Shown: positions 53,853 through 62,167 of the stretch, one piece after another
How positions within the stretch are numbered: position 1 is the first letter of the stretch
Layout: every line of letters starts with the position of its first letter
Assembly (NCBI RefSeq): GCF_018612915.1
Contig: NZ_JAGGRL010000001.1
Coordinates: 186,001-250,000 of the forward strand
From: Stenotrophomonas sp. ISL-67
GTDB taxonomy: Bacteria > Pseudomonadota > Gammaproteobacteria > Xanthomonadales > Xanthomonadaceae
Direction: 5' to 3'
Length of the DNA stretch: 64,000 bases
Program-made: the position numbers and the translations under genes
Notes under the pieces: model-generated
What the model was told of the DNA's origin: nothing
The model's input: only the letters and a program-made list of their open reading frames with translations
The model's database searches: none

Positions 53853-53918
53853 TTACCCTAGCAGGGTCTCCCTCAAGACCTGTTGTGCACTGCACAGCGG
53901 ACGGAACAACTAAAAACC

Positions 53919-54926
53919 ATGGCCACCATCTACGACATCGCAAAGCACGTTGGCGTCTCCGCGGGCACGGTGTCGCGGGCGCTTTCCCGGCCGGAAAAAG
54001 TCCTGCCGGCCACGCGCACGCGGATCGAGCAGGCCGCCGTCGCGCTGGGGTATGTCCCCAACACGGTTGCCCGGACGCTCAAGACCCAGCGCAGCGGCAA
54101 GATCCTGGTCACCGTGCCGGACATCGCCAATCCGTTCTTCGCCCAGATCCTGCAGGGCGCGGAGGAAGCGGCGCAGGCGGTCGGCTACGCGGTGCTGCTG
54201 GGCGATACCCAGCATCGCCCCGACCGCGAAGAGCGCTACGCGCAGATGCTCCGGCGCAACGAGGCCGACGGCCTGATCGTGCTGGGGCATCGGCTACCGC
54301 CGACGGCGCGCGACATCGTCCAGCAACTGGGTTCCGCCGCGCCGGTGGTCAATGGCTGCGAGTTCGACCCCGCGCTGGGCATTCCCAGCGTGCACATCGA
54401 CAACGCGGCGGCCGCCCACGCGGTGATGGAACACCTGTATGGACTGGGGCATGAGCGGATCGCCGTGGTGGGCGGACCGCCCGACAATCCCCTGCACACG
54501 CAACGACTGGAAGGGGCCCGTGCCGCCGGCAGGGCACGCGGCCGCCTGCGCAACCTGAGCGAAGTGCCGGGCGATTTCTCGGTGGAATCCGGCCATGCGG
54601 CCGCGATGGCGCTGTTGTCGCGCGCGCCCCTGCCCACCGCGATCTTCTGCTTCAGCGACCAGATGGCGCTGGGCGCCCTGGCGGCCTGCCGGGATATGGG
54701 CATCCGGGTGCCGGATGAGGTGTCCATTGTGGGCTTCGACGACCTGGCGTCATCCCGTTACCTCACGCCCCCGTTGACGACCATCAGGCAGCCCATGCGG
54801 GAGATCGGTGTGCGCGCGGTCAACCTGCTGCTCGCCATCATCGAACGCGTGGATGTGCCGCTTCAGCAGACGCTGGATTTCAGCTTGATGCTGCGCGGCT
54901 CCACGGCTGCGCCGAGGGGTAAGTGA
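53919..54926 (+). CDS. LacI-family repressor of the glycoside-oxidation locus
   Basis: 335 residues. HTH ATIYDIAKHVGVSAGTVSRALSRPEKVLPATRTRIEQAAVALGYVPN; sensor domain with ILVTVPDIANPFFAQILQGAEEAAQ and VSIVGFDDLASSRYLTPPLTTIRQP. It borders the locus and is divergent from the minus operon; the two identical palindromes at both outer ends are its natural targets. Ligand likely the glycoside or a keto product. Confidence 0.92.
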   Translation: MATIYDIAKHVGVSAGTVSRALSRPEKVLPATRTRIEQAAVALGYVPNTVARTLKTQRSGKILVTVPDIANPFFAQILQGAEEAAQAVGYAVLLGDTQHRPDREERYAQMLRRNEADGLIVLGHRLPPTARDIVQQLGSAAPVVNGCEFDPALGIPSVHIDNAAAAHAVMEHLYGLGHERIAVVGGPPDNPLHTQRLEGARAAGRARGRLRNLSEVPGDFSVESGHAAAMALLSRAPLPTAIFCFSDQMALGALAACRDMGIRVPDEVSIVGFDDLASSRYLTPPLTTIRQPMREIGVRAVNLLLAIIERVDVPLQQTLDFSLMLRGSTAAPRGK

Positions 54927-54948
54927 CCGCAGGACCATCAGGCCCCCC

Positions 54949-56061
54949 TCAACGCGCGCTCCCCACCACCACGCTGCCTGCGCTTTCTGTCACGGCCATC
55001 GTCCGCCACCACGGCGTGCCCGCATGCGGCGCGGAAAGATCCAGGCGTTCGCCCATTTCCGGGGTGGACAGCGCGATGCCGCGCTCGGCCGCCAGCGCGC
55101 TGACCCGCTCGAACGGTTCTTCCCAGCGATGCATGGCCAGGTCGAAGGTACCGTTGTGGATGGGCACCAGCCACTTGCCGCGCAGGTCCTCGTGCGCCTG
55201 CACGGTCTGCTCCGGCTGCATGTGCACGAAGGGCCACTTGGCGTCATACGCACCGGTTTCAACGAAGGCGACATCGAACGGTCCGTAGCGTTCGCCGATG
55301 CGCTTGAAGCCGTTGAAGTAGCCGGTATCGCCGCTGAAGAACACGCGCAGGTCATCGTCCAGGATCACCCACGATGCCCACAGCGTGCGGTTGCCATCGC
55401 GCAGCCCGCGCCCGGAGAAATGCTGGGCAGGCGTAGCGGCGAAACGCACGCCATCCACCTGGGTTTCTTCCCACCAGTCCAGCTGGACCACGCGGTCCTG
55501 CGGCACGCCCCAGTCGATCAGGCGGTCGCCTACGCCCAGCGGTGCCAGGAACACCTGCGCGCGCGTGGCCAGGAACTTGATGGTGGCGCGATCCAGGTGG
55601 TCGTAATGGTCATGCGAGAGCAGCACGCCGCGGATCGGCGGCAGGTCCTGCAATGCGATCGGCGGCGCATGGAAGCGCTTGGGGCCCATCCACTGCACCG
55701 GCGAGGCGCGCTCGGAGAACACCGGGTCGGTCAGCCACCAGCCACCGCGCAGTTTGATCATCAGGGTGGAATGGCCCAGCCGGTACATGCTGCGGTCCGG
55801 CGCGTCGGCCAGCGCCTGCGCGCTCAGTGCACGCACCGGCGGCGTCTGCCCGGGCGTGGTGCCGGGCGGCCGGTTGAAGAAGAAGTCCCAGAACAGCTTG
55901 AGCGTGCTGCCCAGCGATTCACGGGGCTTGGGCGCGACGTTGGTGAACTGTTCGTCGGCGCGCTGGGGCGAGTTTTCGTAGGAAGCGATAGGCACGGTAA
56001 GGGTCATCCCGATGATCACGGTGAGGAAAATGGCGACAGCAAGAACGGGGAGGATTCTCAT
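54949..56061 (-). CDS. Membrane-anchored metallo-beta-lactamase-fold hydrolase
   Basis: 370 residues. ATG 56061 begins MRILPVLAVAIFLTVIIGMTLTVPIA, an N-terminal anchor or signal. Metal motif LLSHDHYDHLD (HxHxDH), later His in TPAQHFSGRG, Asp in FFSGDTGYF and final His in VPIHNGTFDLAMH: the arrangement of NAPE-phospholipase D/RomA-like enzymes. Substrate unknown (perhaps a lipid). Downstream of a TetR gene on the same strand, with a palindrome between them. Confidence 0.88.
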   Translation of the reverse strand: MRILPVLAVAIFLTVIIGMTLTVPIASYENSPQRADEQFTNVAPKPRESLGSTLKLFWDFFFNRPPGTTPGQTPPVRALSAQALADAPDRSMYRLGHSTLMIKLRGGWWLTDPVFSERASPVQWMGPKRFHAPPIALQDLPPIRGVLLSHDHYDHLDRATIKFLATRAQVFLAPLGVGDRLIDWGVPQDRVVQLDWWEETQVDGVRFAATPAQHFSGRGLRDGNRTLWASWVILDDDLRVFFSGDTGYFNGFKRIGERYGPFDVAFVETGAYDAKWPFVHMQPEQTVQAHEDLRGKWLVPIHNGTFDLAMHRWEEPFERVSALAAERGIALSTPEMGERLDLSAPHAGTPWWRTMAVTESAGSVVVGSAR

Positions 56062-56076
56062 GCGTCGTCTCGTAGG

Positions 56077-56094
56077 TGAGTGCGCAGGCACTCA
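56077..56094. promoter_or_regulatory. TetR operator candidate between tetR and hydrolase
   Basis: TGAGTGC-GCAG-GCACTCA, a 7-base-arm dyad, followed by TTTAA; the 11-mer CACTCATTTAA recurs at 56706 before the tetR gene. Confidence 0.65.
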
Positions 56095-56113
56095 TTTAAT
56101 GGCGCGGAAAATA

Positions 56114-56683
56114 TCAACGTTGGATTCCCTTCCAGAACAGATCAAAACCCGCCTGTTGCAGCATCTCGCGCTGCGCGGGCTGGGCGGCCATGGCTTCCAG
56201 CGTGGTTTCCAGCAGACTGATCAGTACCCGCCCCAGGTAGAAGGACACCAGTTCAGGCCGGGTATGGCTGGCGATGCGCGCTTGCAGGGTTTCCAGCATG
56301 GTGCCGAACAGGCCCGCGCACTGGGTACGGGTGCAGTCGGTGATGCGTTCGGACACTTTGAGCTGGCGCAGGGCCATCCGGTCCACGGGGCGCTGCGCGC
56401 CCCACACGATCAGCGCGTTCCAGACATGCAGCAACTGGTCGCGCACCTCGGCATCGGCCGGGAAACTACCCCCAATGGCCAGGGCCAGGCGCTCTTCTAG
56501 CTGCACGAACAGCGCGTTGAGCAGCGCGTCCTTGGTCTCGAAGTACGTGAACACGGTGCCTTCGGCGACCTTGGCGGCCTTGGCGATCTGCGCCGTGGAC
56601 GCACCCACGCCCCGCGCAGCCACCTGTTCGGCGGCGGCAGCAAGGATGGCGGTGCGTTTTGCGTCGCTGAGCGGGCGGGCCAT
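56114..56683 (-). CDS. TetR-family regulator
   Basis: 189 residues. HTH KRTAILAAAAEQVAARGVGASTAQIAKAAKVAEGTVFTYFETKDALLNALF; helical ligand domain after it. Lies 52 bases before the metallo-hydrolase gene on the same strand; dyads at 56077 and 56699 flank it, so it probably controls both itself and the hydrolase. Confidence 0.9.
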   Translation of the reverse strand: MARPLSDAKRTAILAAAAEQVAARGVGASTAQIAKAAKVAEGTVFTYFETKDALLNALFVQLEERLALAIGGSFPADAEVRDQLLHVWNALIVWGAQRPVDRMALRQLKVSERITDCTRTQCAGLFGTMLETLQARIASHTRPELVSFYLGRVLISLLETTLEAMAAQPAQREMLQQAGFDLFWKGIQR

Positions 56684-56698
56684 GACGTCGGGTAAATC

Positions 56699-56710
56699 GA
56701 GTGGTCACTC
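56699..56710. promoter_or_regulatory. TetR operator candidate before tetR
   Basis: GAGTG-GT-CACTC dyad, 16 bases before the tetR start, sharing CACTCATTTAA with the site at 56077. Confidence 0.55.
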
Positions 56711-56867
56711 ATTTAAGCCCGGGCCCGGCCGCAGCGCAAGGGCCAGCTTCGGCCTGATGCCGGCCGTTCAGGTGGGGCGGGGCAGGGCCGGCGTTTGCGG
56801 CGCCCCGCCGGTGCCATCACCTTGCTGACTCTGCGGCGACCGGGATATAAGGCGGGCAGGCACCTGT

Positions 56868-57326
56868 ATGGGCAACGACGTGGCGACCACCCGGCGCAAA
56901 GCAGCAGCTGACCCATCCATCGGCACACCGCGCCTGTTGGCGGGTGGCAACCCGCAGATTCCGAAGGGCGAGGGCGACGCACCCGTGCAGGCGTGGATCG
57001 CGGCGATACCGGACTGGAAGCGCGAGGCGGCGCGGCAGCTCGATGCGCTGATCGTGGCGGCGGTGCCCGGTGTGCGCAAGGCGGTCAAATGGAACTCGCC
57101 GCTGTATGCGGCAGGCGATGATGGCTGGTTCCTGAGCATGCATTGCTACGCCCGCTACATCAAAGTGGCCTTTTTCCGTGGCGGGTCACTCGATCCGGTA
57201 CCGCCCGAAGCCTCCAGGAGCCAGGACACCCGCTACCTGCACGTGTTCGAGGACAGGCCGGTGGACGTGAAGCAGTTCACCCGCTGGGTCAAGCAGGCCA
57301 GCCGGCTTCCTGGCGAGCGTATGTAG
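56868..57326 (+). CDS. DUF1801 (YdhG-like) protein
   Basis: 152 residues. VQAWIAAIPDWKREAARQLDALIVAAVPGVRKAVKWNSPLYAAGDDGWFLSMHCYARYIKVAFFRG is the DUF1801 domain (about residues 38-105), a small cytoplasmic alpha/beta fold of unknown role. The first ~35 residues are poorly ordered in style; the start is the first ATG in frame and could be later. Confidence 0.83.
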   Translation: MGNDVATTRRKAAADPSIGTPRLLAGGNPQIPKGEGDAPVQAWIAAIPDWKREAARQLDALIVAAVPGVRKAVKWNSPLYAAGDDGWFLSMHCYARYIKVAFFRGGSLDPVPPEASRSQDTRYLHVFEDRPVDVKQFTRWVKQASRLPGERM

Positions 57327-57467
57327 CGCATCGTTCTTCCTCGCGCTGATCCCCGCAACCCGGAATTCCATCACCTCGCGGTGGCACCTGTCGTCAACTT
57401 CGGCAAAGATGGTGCGCTGCACGATCGCCGCGCGCGCCCGTGCATCCCATGGAACCTGGAATTGCCT

Positions 57468-58595
57468 GTGCTGAGTGTTGTTGGAGTGGTACTTGCGTTG
57501 TACGTCGTGTGGCGGTTGATCTGGCCCCTGCGGGTGCCGGTTTCGTTGCGGGGTCCGTTGGGCCTGCTGGTGCTGGCACTGGCCCTGCACCACCGGATCG
57601 TGGCCCGGTTCGCCGGCACGATGGCCTCGCCGGAAATCCCCAAGGCCGCGCTGGTGGTGTTGGCCAGCGGCTTCACCGCCCTGCTGCTGGTGGCGGTATT
57701 CCTGCTGGTGCTGGATGCGCTGCTGCTTGGCGCACGCCTGCTGCGGCTGCCGCGCGTTGCCGATGCGCTGCGTCGTGGCTGGCTGCGGCCGGCGGCGGGT
57801 GGGCTCGCGCTGTTGCTGGGCGCGTGGGGCGTGCAGCAGGGCATTGCCGTGCCACAGACCCGCCAGATCGAGGTTGCCATTGCCGGCCTTCCTGAAGCGT
57901 TTGATGGCTATCGCGTGCTGCAACTCACCGACATCCACGCCAGCCGCCTGCTTACCGGCGACTGGGTGGCCAGGGTGGTTGCTGAAAGCAATGCGCTGAA
58001 ACCGGACCTGGTGGTGATCACCGGCGACCTGGTCGATGGCAGCGTCAGCGCCCGCGCCAACGATGTGCGCAGCCTGGGCCAATTGCGGGCGCCGGACGGC
58101 GTGATCGCCATCACCGGCAACCACGAGTACTACGGCCAGTACGTGCAGTGGATGCAGGCCTTCCGCGCGCTGGGCATGCAGGTGCTGGAAAACAGCCACA
58201 CCCAGATCGCGCGCGAGGGGGCCGTGCTGACCATCGCAGGTGTTACCGACCCGGTGGCGGCGCGCTATGGCCTGCCGATGCCCGATCTGACCGCAGCGCT
58301 GGCCGGCGCTGATCCTGGTGCACCGGTGATCCTGCTCGACCACCGCCCGCGCGAAGCGCTGGCCAATGCCGCCAAGGGCGTGAAGCTGCAGTTGTCCGGA
58401 CATACCCATGGCGGCCACATCGTCGGCATGGACCAACTGGTCAAGCGCGCCAACGGCGGCTATGTGTCCGGGCGCTATGACGTCGACGGCATGACGCTGT
58501 ACGTGAGCAATGGTGCCGGATTGTGGCCAGGCTTCGCGGCGCGCATCGGCGTGCCTTCCGAAATCACGCTGGTGACGCTGCGGCGCGAACCGTAA
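57468..58595 (+). CDS. Membrane-anchored metallophosphoesterase
   Basis: 375 residues from the GTG at 57468; a longer reading from 57381 (also GTG) is possible, but the added part does not look coding and the first helix starts right after 57468. Four hydrophobic segments (residues ~1-130), then a calcineurin-like domain: LTDIHAS, ITGDLVDG, ITGNHEYY, LLDHRP, SGHTHGG. YaeI/YkuE-like enzymes of this shape hydrolyse phosphoesters, perhaps lipids, on the periplasmic face. The ribosome site is unclear. Confidence 0.85.
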   Translation: MLSVVGVVLALYVVWRLIWPLRVPVSLRGPLGLLVLALALHHRIVARFAGTMASPEIPKAALVVLASGFTALLLVAVFLLVLDALLLGARLLRLPRVADALRRGWLRPAAGGLALLLGAWGVQQGIAVPQTRQIEVAIAGLPEAFDGYRVLQLTDIHASRLLTGDWVARVVAESNALKPDLVVITGDLVDGSVSARANDVRSLGQLRAPDGVIAITGNHEYYGQYVQWMQAFRALGMQVLENSHTQIAREGAVLTIAGVTDPVAARYGLPMPDLTAALAGADPGAPVILLDHRPREALANAAKGVKLQLSGHTHGGHIVGMDQLVKRANGGYVSGRYDVDGMTLYVSNGAGLWPGFAARIGVPSEITLVTLRREP

Positions 58596-59970
58596 ACACC
58601 AGCTCCGGTGCCAGCGCATGCGCGACGGCCATGCGCAGCATGGCCGGGCTGATGTGGCGCCGATGCACGTGGTCGATGGCTGCCATGTAGAGCCGCCCGA
58701 AGCCGTTGTGGGTACGCACCCGCGTGCCCAGTGCGATCACCGCCGCGCCATCGTCCAGCAACTGCACGCGCACGCAGGAACGGAACCGCAGGTGGCGATC
58801 ATCGGCGCCAAGCAGTACGTCCGCGCTGCGGTCGGCAGCATCCACGCGCTGCGCATGGACCGGGAAGCGGCCGGCGAACAGCGTGCTGCGGTCGGTGGAC
58901 AGCAACGAGGAAACCGGGCAGCCCAGCGGCGAGGTGCGCAGCTGCAACGGCGCGACGAGCACGTTGCGCAGCGCCATCATCCGGCCCACGCTCGGCGGCG
59001 GGTTGAGCATGAAACCGTCCAGCACCGCTTCCAGTATCGCACTGGCCGAACGGCTGGCCACGCTGTGTGCGGGCAGGGTGAGCGTGTTGTAGTCCTGGTG
59101 GTCGAAGTCGTCGGCCAGTGCCTGCACCAGCAGCGAATCGGCCGGTGGCACGGGCAGCGCCTGTACCGGGTGGCGGGTCGCGCGGCGGCCGATGTAGCCC
59201 TGCGCCGGGCGCAGCCTCGCCAGCATCACGCGCAGCGGGCCGACCAGGTCGCGGGTGAGCGCACACAGCCCGGCCAACGCGGACCGCGCCGGCGCCTGCA
59301 GCGACAGGCTCACCACCGGCACGCGGCTGAAATCGGCCTGCGCCAGCAGCTGCTGCAGGACCGGAGGCAGCGTGTCGGTGAGGCTGGGAATGTCGGCGCT
59401 ATCGGCCTCGATCCGTGCGCGCTGGGCCTCGGTCAGCGCGCCACTGCGTTCATTGGCATGGCACGACAGCGCGAACAGCGCCGGGTGGCGTGGGTGGCGC
59501 GAGACGAACTGGTGCCAGGTGCCGCTGCCGAAGCGCACCGTGAACAGGCAATCGGGCGGGATGTCCACGCAGCGAAGGGCGTGAAGGAACACGGCCGGCT
59601 CGTCTGCCAGCTGGGCATCGGAGGCCGTCGAAAAGCGCAGCTGCGCACCGCCGCTGCCGGCGATGGCAGTGAACATGCGTGGCCCCGCATGGCGGTGGAA
59701 GGGATGCCCCTGGCGCCCGACCGAGAACGAATACAGCGACGACGCATCGTCGTGGGCAAGGTGCATGCCGCCCAGCCGTGCCGATGGCTCATCCAGTGCG
59801 TCGACGAAGGCCGGGTGCGCGGCCTGGCGCAGCCCGGCATCGCGCAGCAGCTGGTCGCCGGCACCGATGCCGAGCTGGGTGATCAGGGCGACTTCAACCG
59901 GGCTGCCATCGCCATGCGAGGGCAGGCTGATGCTGGGGAACGAACGACTCACGCGGTGGGTGTCCAGCAT
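58564..59970 (-). CDS. DUF2867 domain protein
   Basis: 468 residues, cytoplasmic in appearance. The C-terminal ~160 residues (MLNPPPSVGRMMALRNVLVAPLQLRTSPLGCP ... FRSCVRVQLLDDGAAVIALGTRVRTHNGFGRLYMAAIDHVHRRHISPAML) are a DUF2867 domain; the N-terminal part has a cupin-like stretch (GHPFHRHAGPRMFTAIAGSGGAQLRFS). The two-domain build is notable. Starts 23 bases after the ArsR gene stop on the same strand; the end overlaps the convergent phosphoesterase by 32 bases. Function unknown. Confidence 0.75.
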   Translation of the reverse strand: MLDTHRVSRSFPSISLPSHGDGSPVEVALITQLGIGAGDQLLRDAGLRQAAHPAFVDALDEPSARLGGMHLAHDDASSLYSFSVGRQGHPFHRHAGPRMFTAIAGSGGAQLRFSTASDAQLADEPAVFLHALRCVDIPPDCLFTVRFGSGTWHQFVSRHPRHPALFALSCHANERSGALTEAQRARIEADSADIPSLTDTLPPVLQQLLAQADFSRVPVVSLSLQAPARSALAGLCALTRDLVGPLRVMLARLRPAQGYIGRRATRHPVQALPVPPADSLLVQALADDFDHQDYNTLTLPAHSVASRSASAILEAVLDGFMLNPPPSVGRMMALRNVLVAPLQLRTSPLGCPVSSLLSTDRSTLFAGRFPVHAQRVDAADRSADVLLGADDRHLRFRSCVRVQLLDDGAAVIALGTRVRTHNGFGRLYMAAIDHVHRRHISPAMLRMAVAHALAPELVFTVRAAASPA

Positions 59971-59993
59971 GCCGGTCTCCTGGTGGCAGGGGC

Positions 59994-60314
59994 TCAGGTC
60001 GAAGGGGTGGGTTTGCGTTTGGCGCGGGCGCGGCTTTCGCGCTGCAGCGGGCCGCCGACGGGGCAGACTTCGACGGCCCAGGCAAACAGCGTGTTGGTCA
60101 GGCGCTCGGGTACCTGCCGGAAGTACACGAACTGCCCGCGCTTTTCGCGCTCGATCAGCCCGGCATCCTCGAGGATGCGCAGGTGGCTGGACAGCGCCGG
60201 CTTGCTGAATTCAAAGCGTTCGCCGATTTCGCCCGCGCTCAGTTCGCCCCCGGCGAGGTAGGCCAGGATCTGGCGTCGGGCGGAGGAGGCCAGGGCCTCG
60301 AAGATGCGGTCCAT
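59994..60314 (-). CDS. ArsR-family regulator
   Basis: 106 residues. Winged helix MDRIFEALASSARRQILAYLAGGELSAGEIGERFEFSKPALSSHLRILEDAGLIEREKRGQFVYFRQ; no metal-binding CxC in the recognition helix, so probably a non-metal (SdpR-like) type. It precedes the DUF2867 gene and a T/A-rich dyad lies at its start, implying autoregulated control of that pair. Confidence 0.9.
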   Translation of the reverse strand: MDRIFEALASSARRQILAYLAGGELSAGEIGERFEFSKPALSSHLRILEDAGLIEREKRGQFVYFRQVPERLTNTLFAWAVEVCPVGGPLQRESRARAKRKPTPST

Positions 60315-60320
60315 TCTGAT

Positions 60321-60344
60321 GGTTAATTAATTCGTTAACTAATC
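60321..60344. promoter_or_regulatory. Candidate ArsR operator
   Basis: A/T-rich GGTTAATTAATTCGTTAAC followed by TAA, with TTAA repeats and partial dyad symmetry, starting 7 bases before the arsR ATG; it stands out in a high-G+C region. Confidence 0.5.
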
Positions 60345-60455
60345 TTCTGCCGCCGGCACCGGGCCTGTCAAGTGCCGGATACCCGGGTGGGCCGTCACCA
60401 CCCCGTAATACGCAGCGCTTACCTTGCGCCGCACTTCAGGGGTTGGGGCGGCACA

Positions 60456-60980
60456 GTGGCCGAGCAGGCAAGAGGGCGGCTGGCGCGGATGTTCGAGGAA
60501 CATGCGCCGGTGCTTCGGGGGTTCTTCGTGCGCCGGGGGGCGCGACAGGACGCTGAAGACCTGGTGCAGGAGACGTATCTGCGTCTGCTGCGTGCGCACG
60601 AGGGGCCAGGCGAGACCATCGCCAACCCCGAGGCGTATCTGTTCACCGTTGCGCTGAACCTGGCGCGTGAACAGGCCGGCCGCAGGCGCTGGTCAACCCT
60701 GGCGATCGACGACATCGAACAACTCGGCCAGGGCCTGGCCAGCGGGGAATGCGTGGAAGACGCTGCCGAAGCCAACCAGCGCCGCCAACGCCTGCAGGCG
60801 TTGCTGGCCACGCTGCCCGAACACACCCGCGCCGTGCTGGTGATGCAGTACCGCGACGGAATGAGCTACAAGCAGATTGCCGAACGCCTGGGTGTGTCCT
60901 CGCACATGGTCAAGAAGCACGTGGTGCGGGGCCTGGCGACCTGTCGCCGCGCGATGGCCGACACCGAGGAGGCACAATGA
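60456..60980 (+). CDS. ECF sigma factor, FecI type
   Basis: 174 residues from GTG 60456; an internal ATG at 60489 is an alternative. Region 2 (LARMFEEHAPVLRGFFVRRGARQDAEDLVQETYLRLL) and region 4 (LATLPEHTRAVLVMQYRDGMSYKQIAERLGVSSHMVKKHVVRGL) are complete. The stop overlaps the fecR-like start (ATGA). It should direct transcription of the TonB receptor downstream. Confidence 0.93.
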   Translation: MAEQARGRLARMFEEHAPVLRGFFVRRGARQDAEDLVQETYLRLLRAHEGPGETIANPEAYLFTVALNLAREQAGRRRWSTLAIDDIEQLGQGLASGECVEDAAEANQRRQRLQALLATLPEHTRAVLVMQYRDGMSYKQIAERLGVSSHMVKKHVVRGLATCRRAMADTEEAQ

Positions 60981-62035
60981 CCACGCCCTCGGTGCATCCC
61001 TCCGCGCTGACCCAGGCGGCGGCGAACTGGCACGCGCTGCAGCGCCAGGGCGACCTCGCCCCCGCGCAGCAGCGCGCCTTCATGCAGTGGCTGCTGGTCT
61101 CGCCCGACCACCTGCGGGAGTACCTGGCGATCAGCGAAGTGGCCGGCGCATTGGGCGATGCGCTGCGCAGCATGCCGATCGACCTGGAGGCGTTGCTGGC
61201 CGCGCCCGCGCCGCCCGGCAACGCCGGCAATGTAGTGCGTCTGCAGCCCCGGCCCGCGTCGACGCCGGCGCGCGCTGCGGTGCGTGCGTGGCCGCGCCGG
61301 CTTCCCGGGCTGGCCGCCGTGGCGGTCCTGCTGCTTGCGGTGGGCATCGTCACGCCGCTGGCGTGGCCGCGCAGCAGCCACCATGTGGCCCAGCACGGCG
61401 CGCCGCGCCAGATCACGTTGCCCGACGGCAGCGTTGTGCACCTCAACGCCGACAGCGAAATCTCGGTACGCATGAGCCTGTTCGGGCGCTGGGTGGAACT
61501 GGAACGCGGCCAGGCCAGTTTCGTGGTGGCACCGGCACGGCGGCCGTTCACGGTGCACGCTGCCGGGCTGCAGGTCACCGATATCGGTACCACCTTCGAT
61601 GTTTCGCTGCTGCGGGAGCAGGCGCGGATCGGGGTCAGCGAGGGCAGGGTGCAGGTGCGCGGGGACAATGGGCGCGGGCGCATGCTGGCCGATCTGTCGG
61701 CCGGCAAGGTCGCGCAGGTGGATTACCGCGACCAGCGTGTGCAGGTGCGCGACGAGGACGCTGCCAGCATGACCGCGTGGTGGCACGGCCGCGTGGTGTT
61801 CCGCGACGAGCCGCTGCGCGAGGTGGCCGACCGCTTCAACCGCAGCAACACCCAACGCCTGATCGTCGGCGACGATGCCGGGGCGCTGCGCCTTACCGGC
61901 AACCTGCGCGCCAACGACCTTGCGTCGCTGCGCGTGTTCCTGGACCAGCAGCCGACGCTGGCGATCCAGCAACACAGTGACGGCATCCATGTGCGTCTGC
62001 GCGAGGCAGCACAGCACGGCGCAACGTCGCGCTGA
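60977..62035 (+). CDS. FecR-type anti-sigma factor
   Basis: 352 residues. Cytoplasmic N-terminal domain (ANWHALQRQGDLAPAQQRAFMQWLLVSPDHLREY), one membrane helix (LPGLAAVAVLLLAVGIVTPLAW, about residues 107-130), then the periplasmic FecR domain (RQITLPDGSVVHLNADSEISVRM, VTDIGTTFDV) and a C-terminal STN-binding part (VVFRDEPLREVADRFNRSN). Passes the receptor signal to the sigma factor. ATGA overlap with its gene. Confidence 0.93.
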   Translation: MTTPSVHPSALTQAAANWHALQRQGDLAPAQQRAFMQWLLVSPDHLREYLAISEVAGALGDALRSMPIDLEALLAAPAPPGNAGNVVRLQPRPASTPARAAVRAWPRRLPGLAAVAVLLLAVGIVTPLAWPRSSHHVAQHGAPRQITLPDGSVVHLNADSEISVRMSLFGRWVELERGQASFVVAPARRPFTVHAAGLQVTDIGTTFDVSLLREQARIGVSEGRVQVRGDNGRGRMLADLSAGKVAQVDYRDQRVQVRDEDAASMTAWWHGRVVFRDEPLREVADRFNRSNTQRLIVGDDAGALRLTGNLRANDLASLRVFLDQQPTLAIQQHSDGIHVRLREAAQHGATSR

Positions 62036-62167
62036 GTACGTCTCCGACGCTGTAAAAAAAAATTCATCGAAAAGGGGTGCCCGACCCACGCGCTGGACCC
62101 TCGTAGATGGGGAAAGCAGGAACACATCCGTTCCGCGACCACCGCCATTCCCTACCTGGATCCCACG
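62036..62167 (+). promoter_or_regulatory. Leader before the signalling TonB receptor, candidate ECF promoter
   Basis: This 132-base gap has an A9 run (62054-62062) followed by a GGGGTGCC...CTCGTAG stretch (62074-62106). A promoter for the FecI-like sigma factor would be expected here; the elements are only a guess because the consensus is unknown. Confidence 0.3.

Noticed and set aside
57381..57467. Upstream GTG start for the metallophosphoesterase
   Set aside because: No ribosome site and the extra 29 codons look noncoding; kept only as an alternative.
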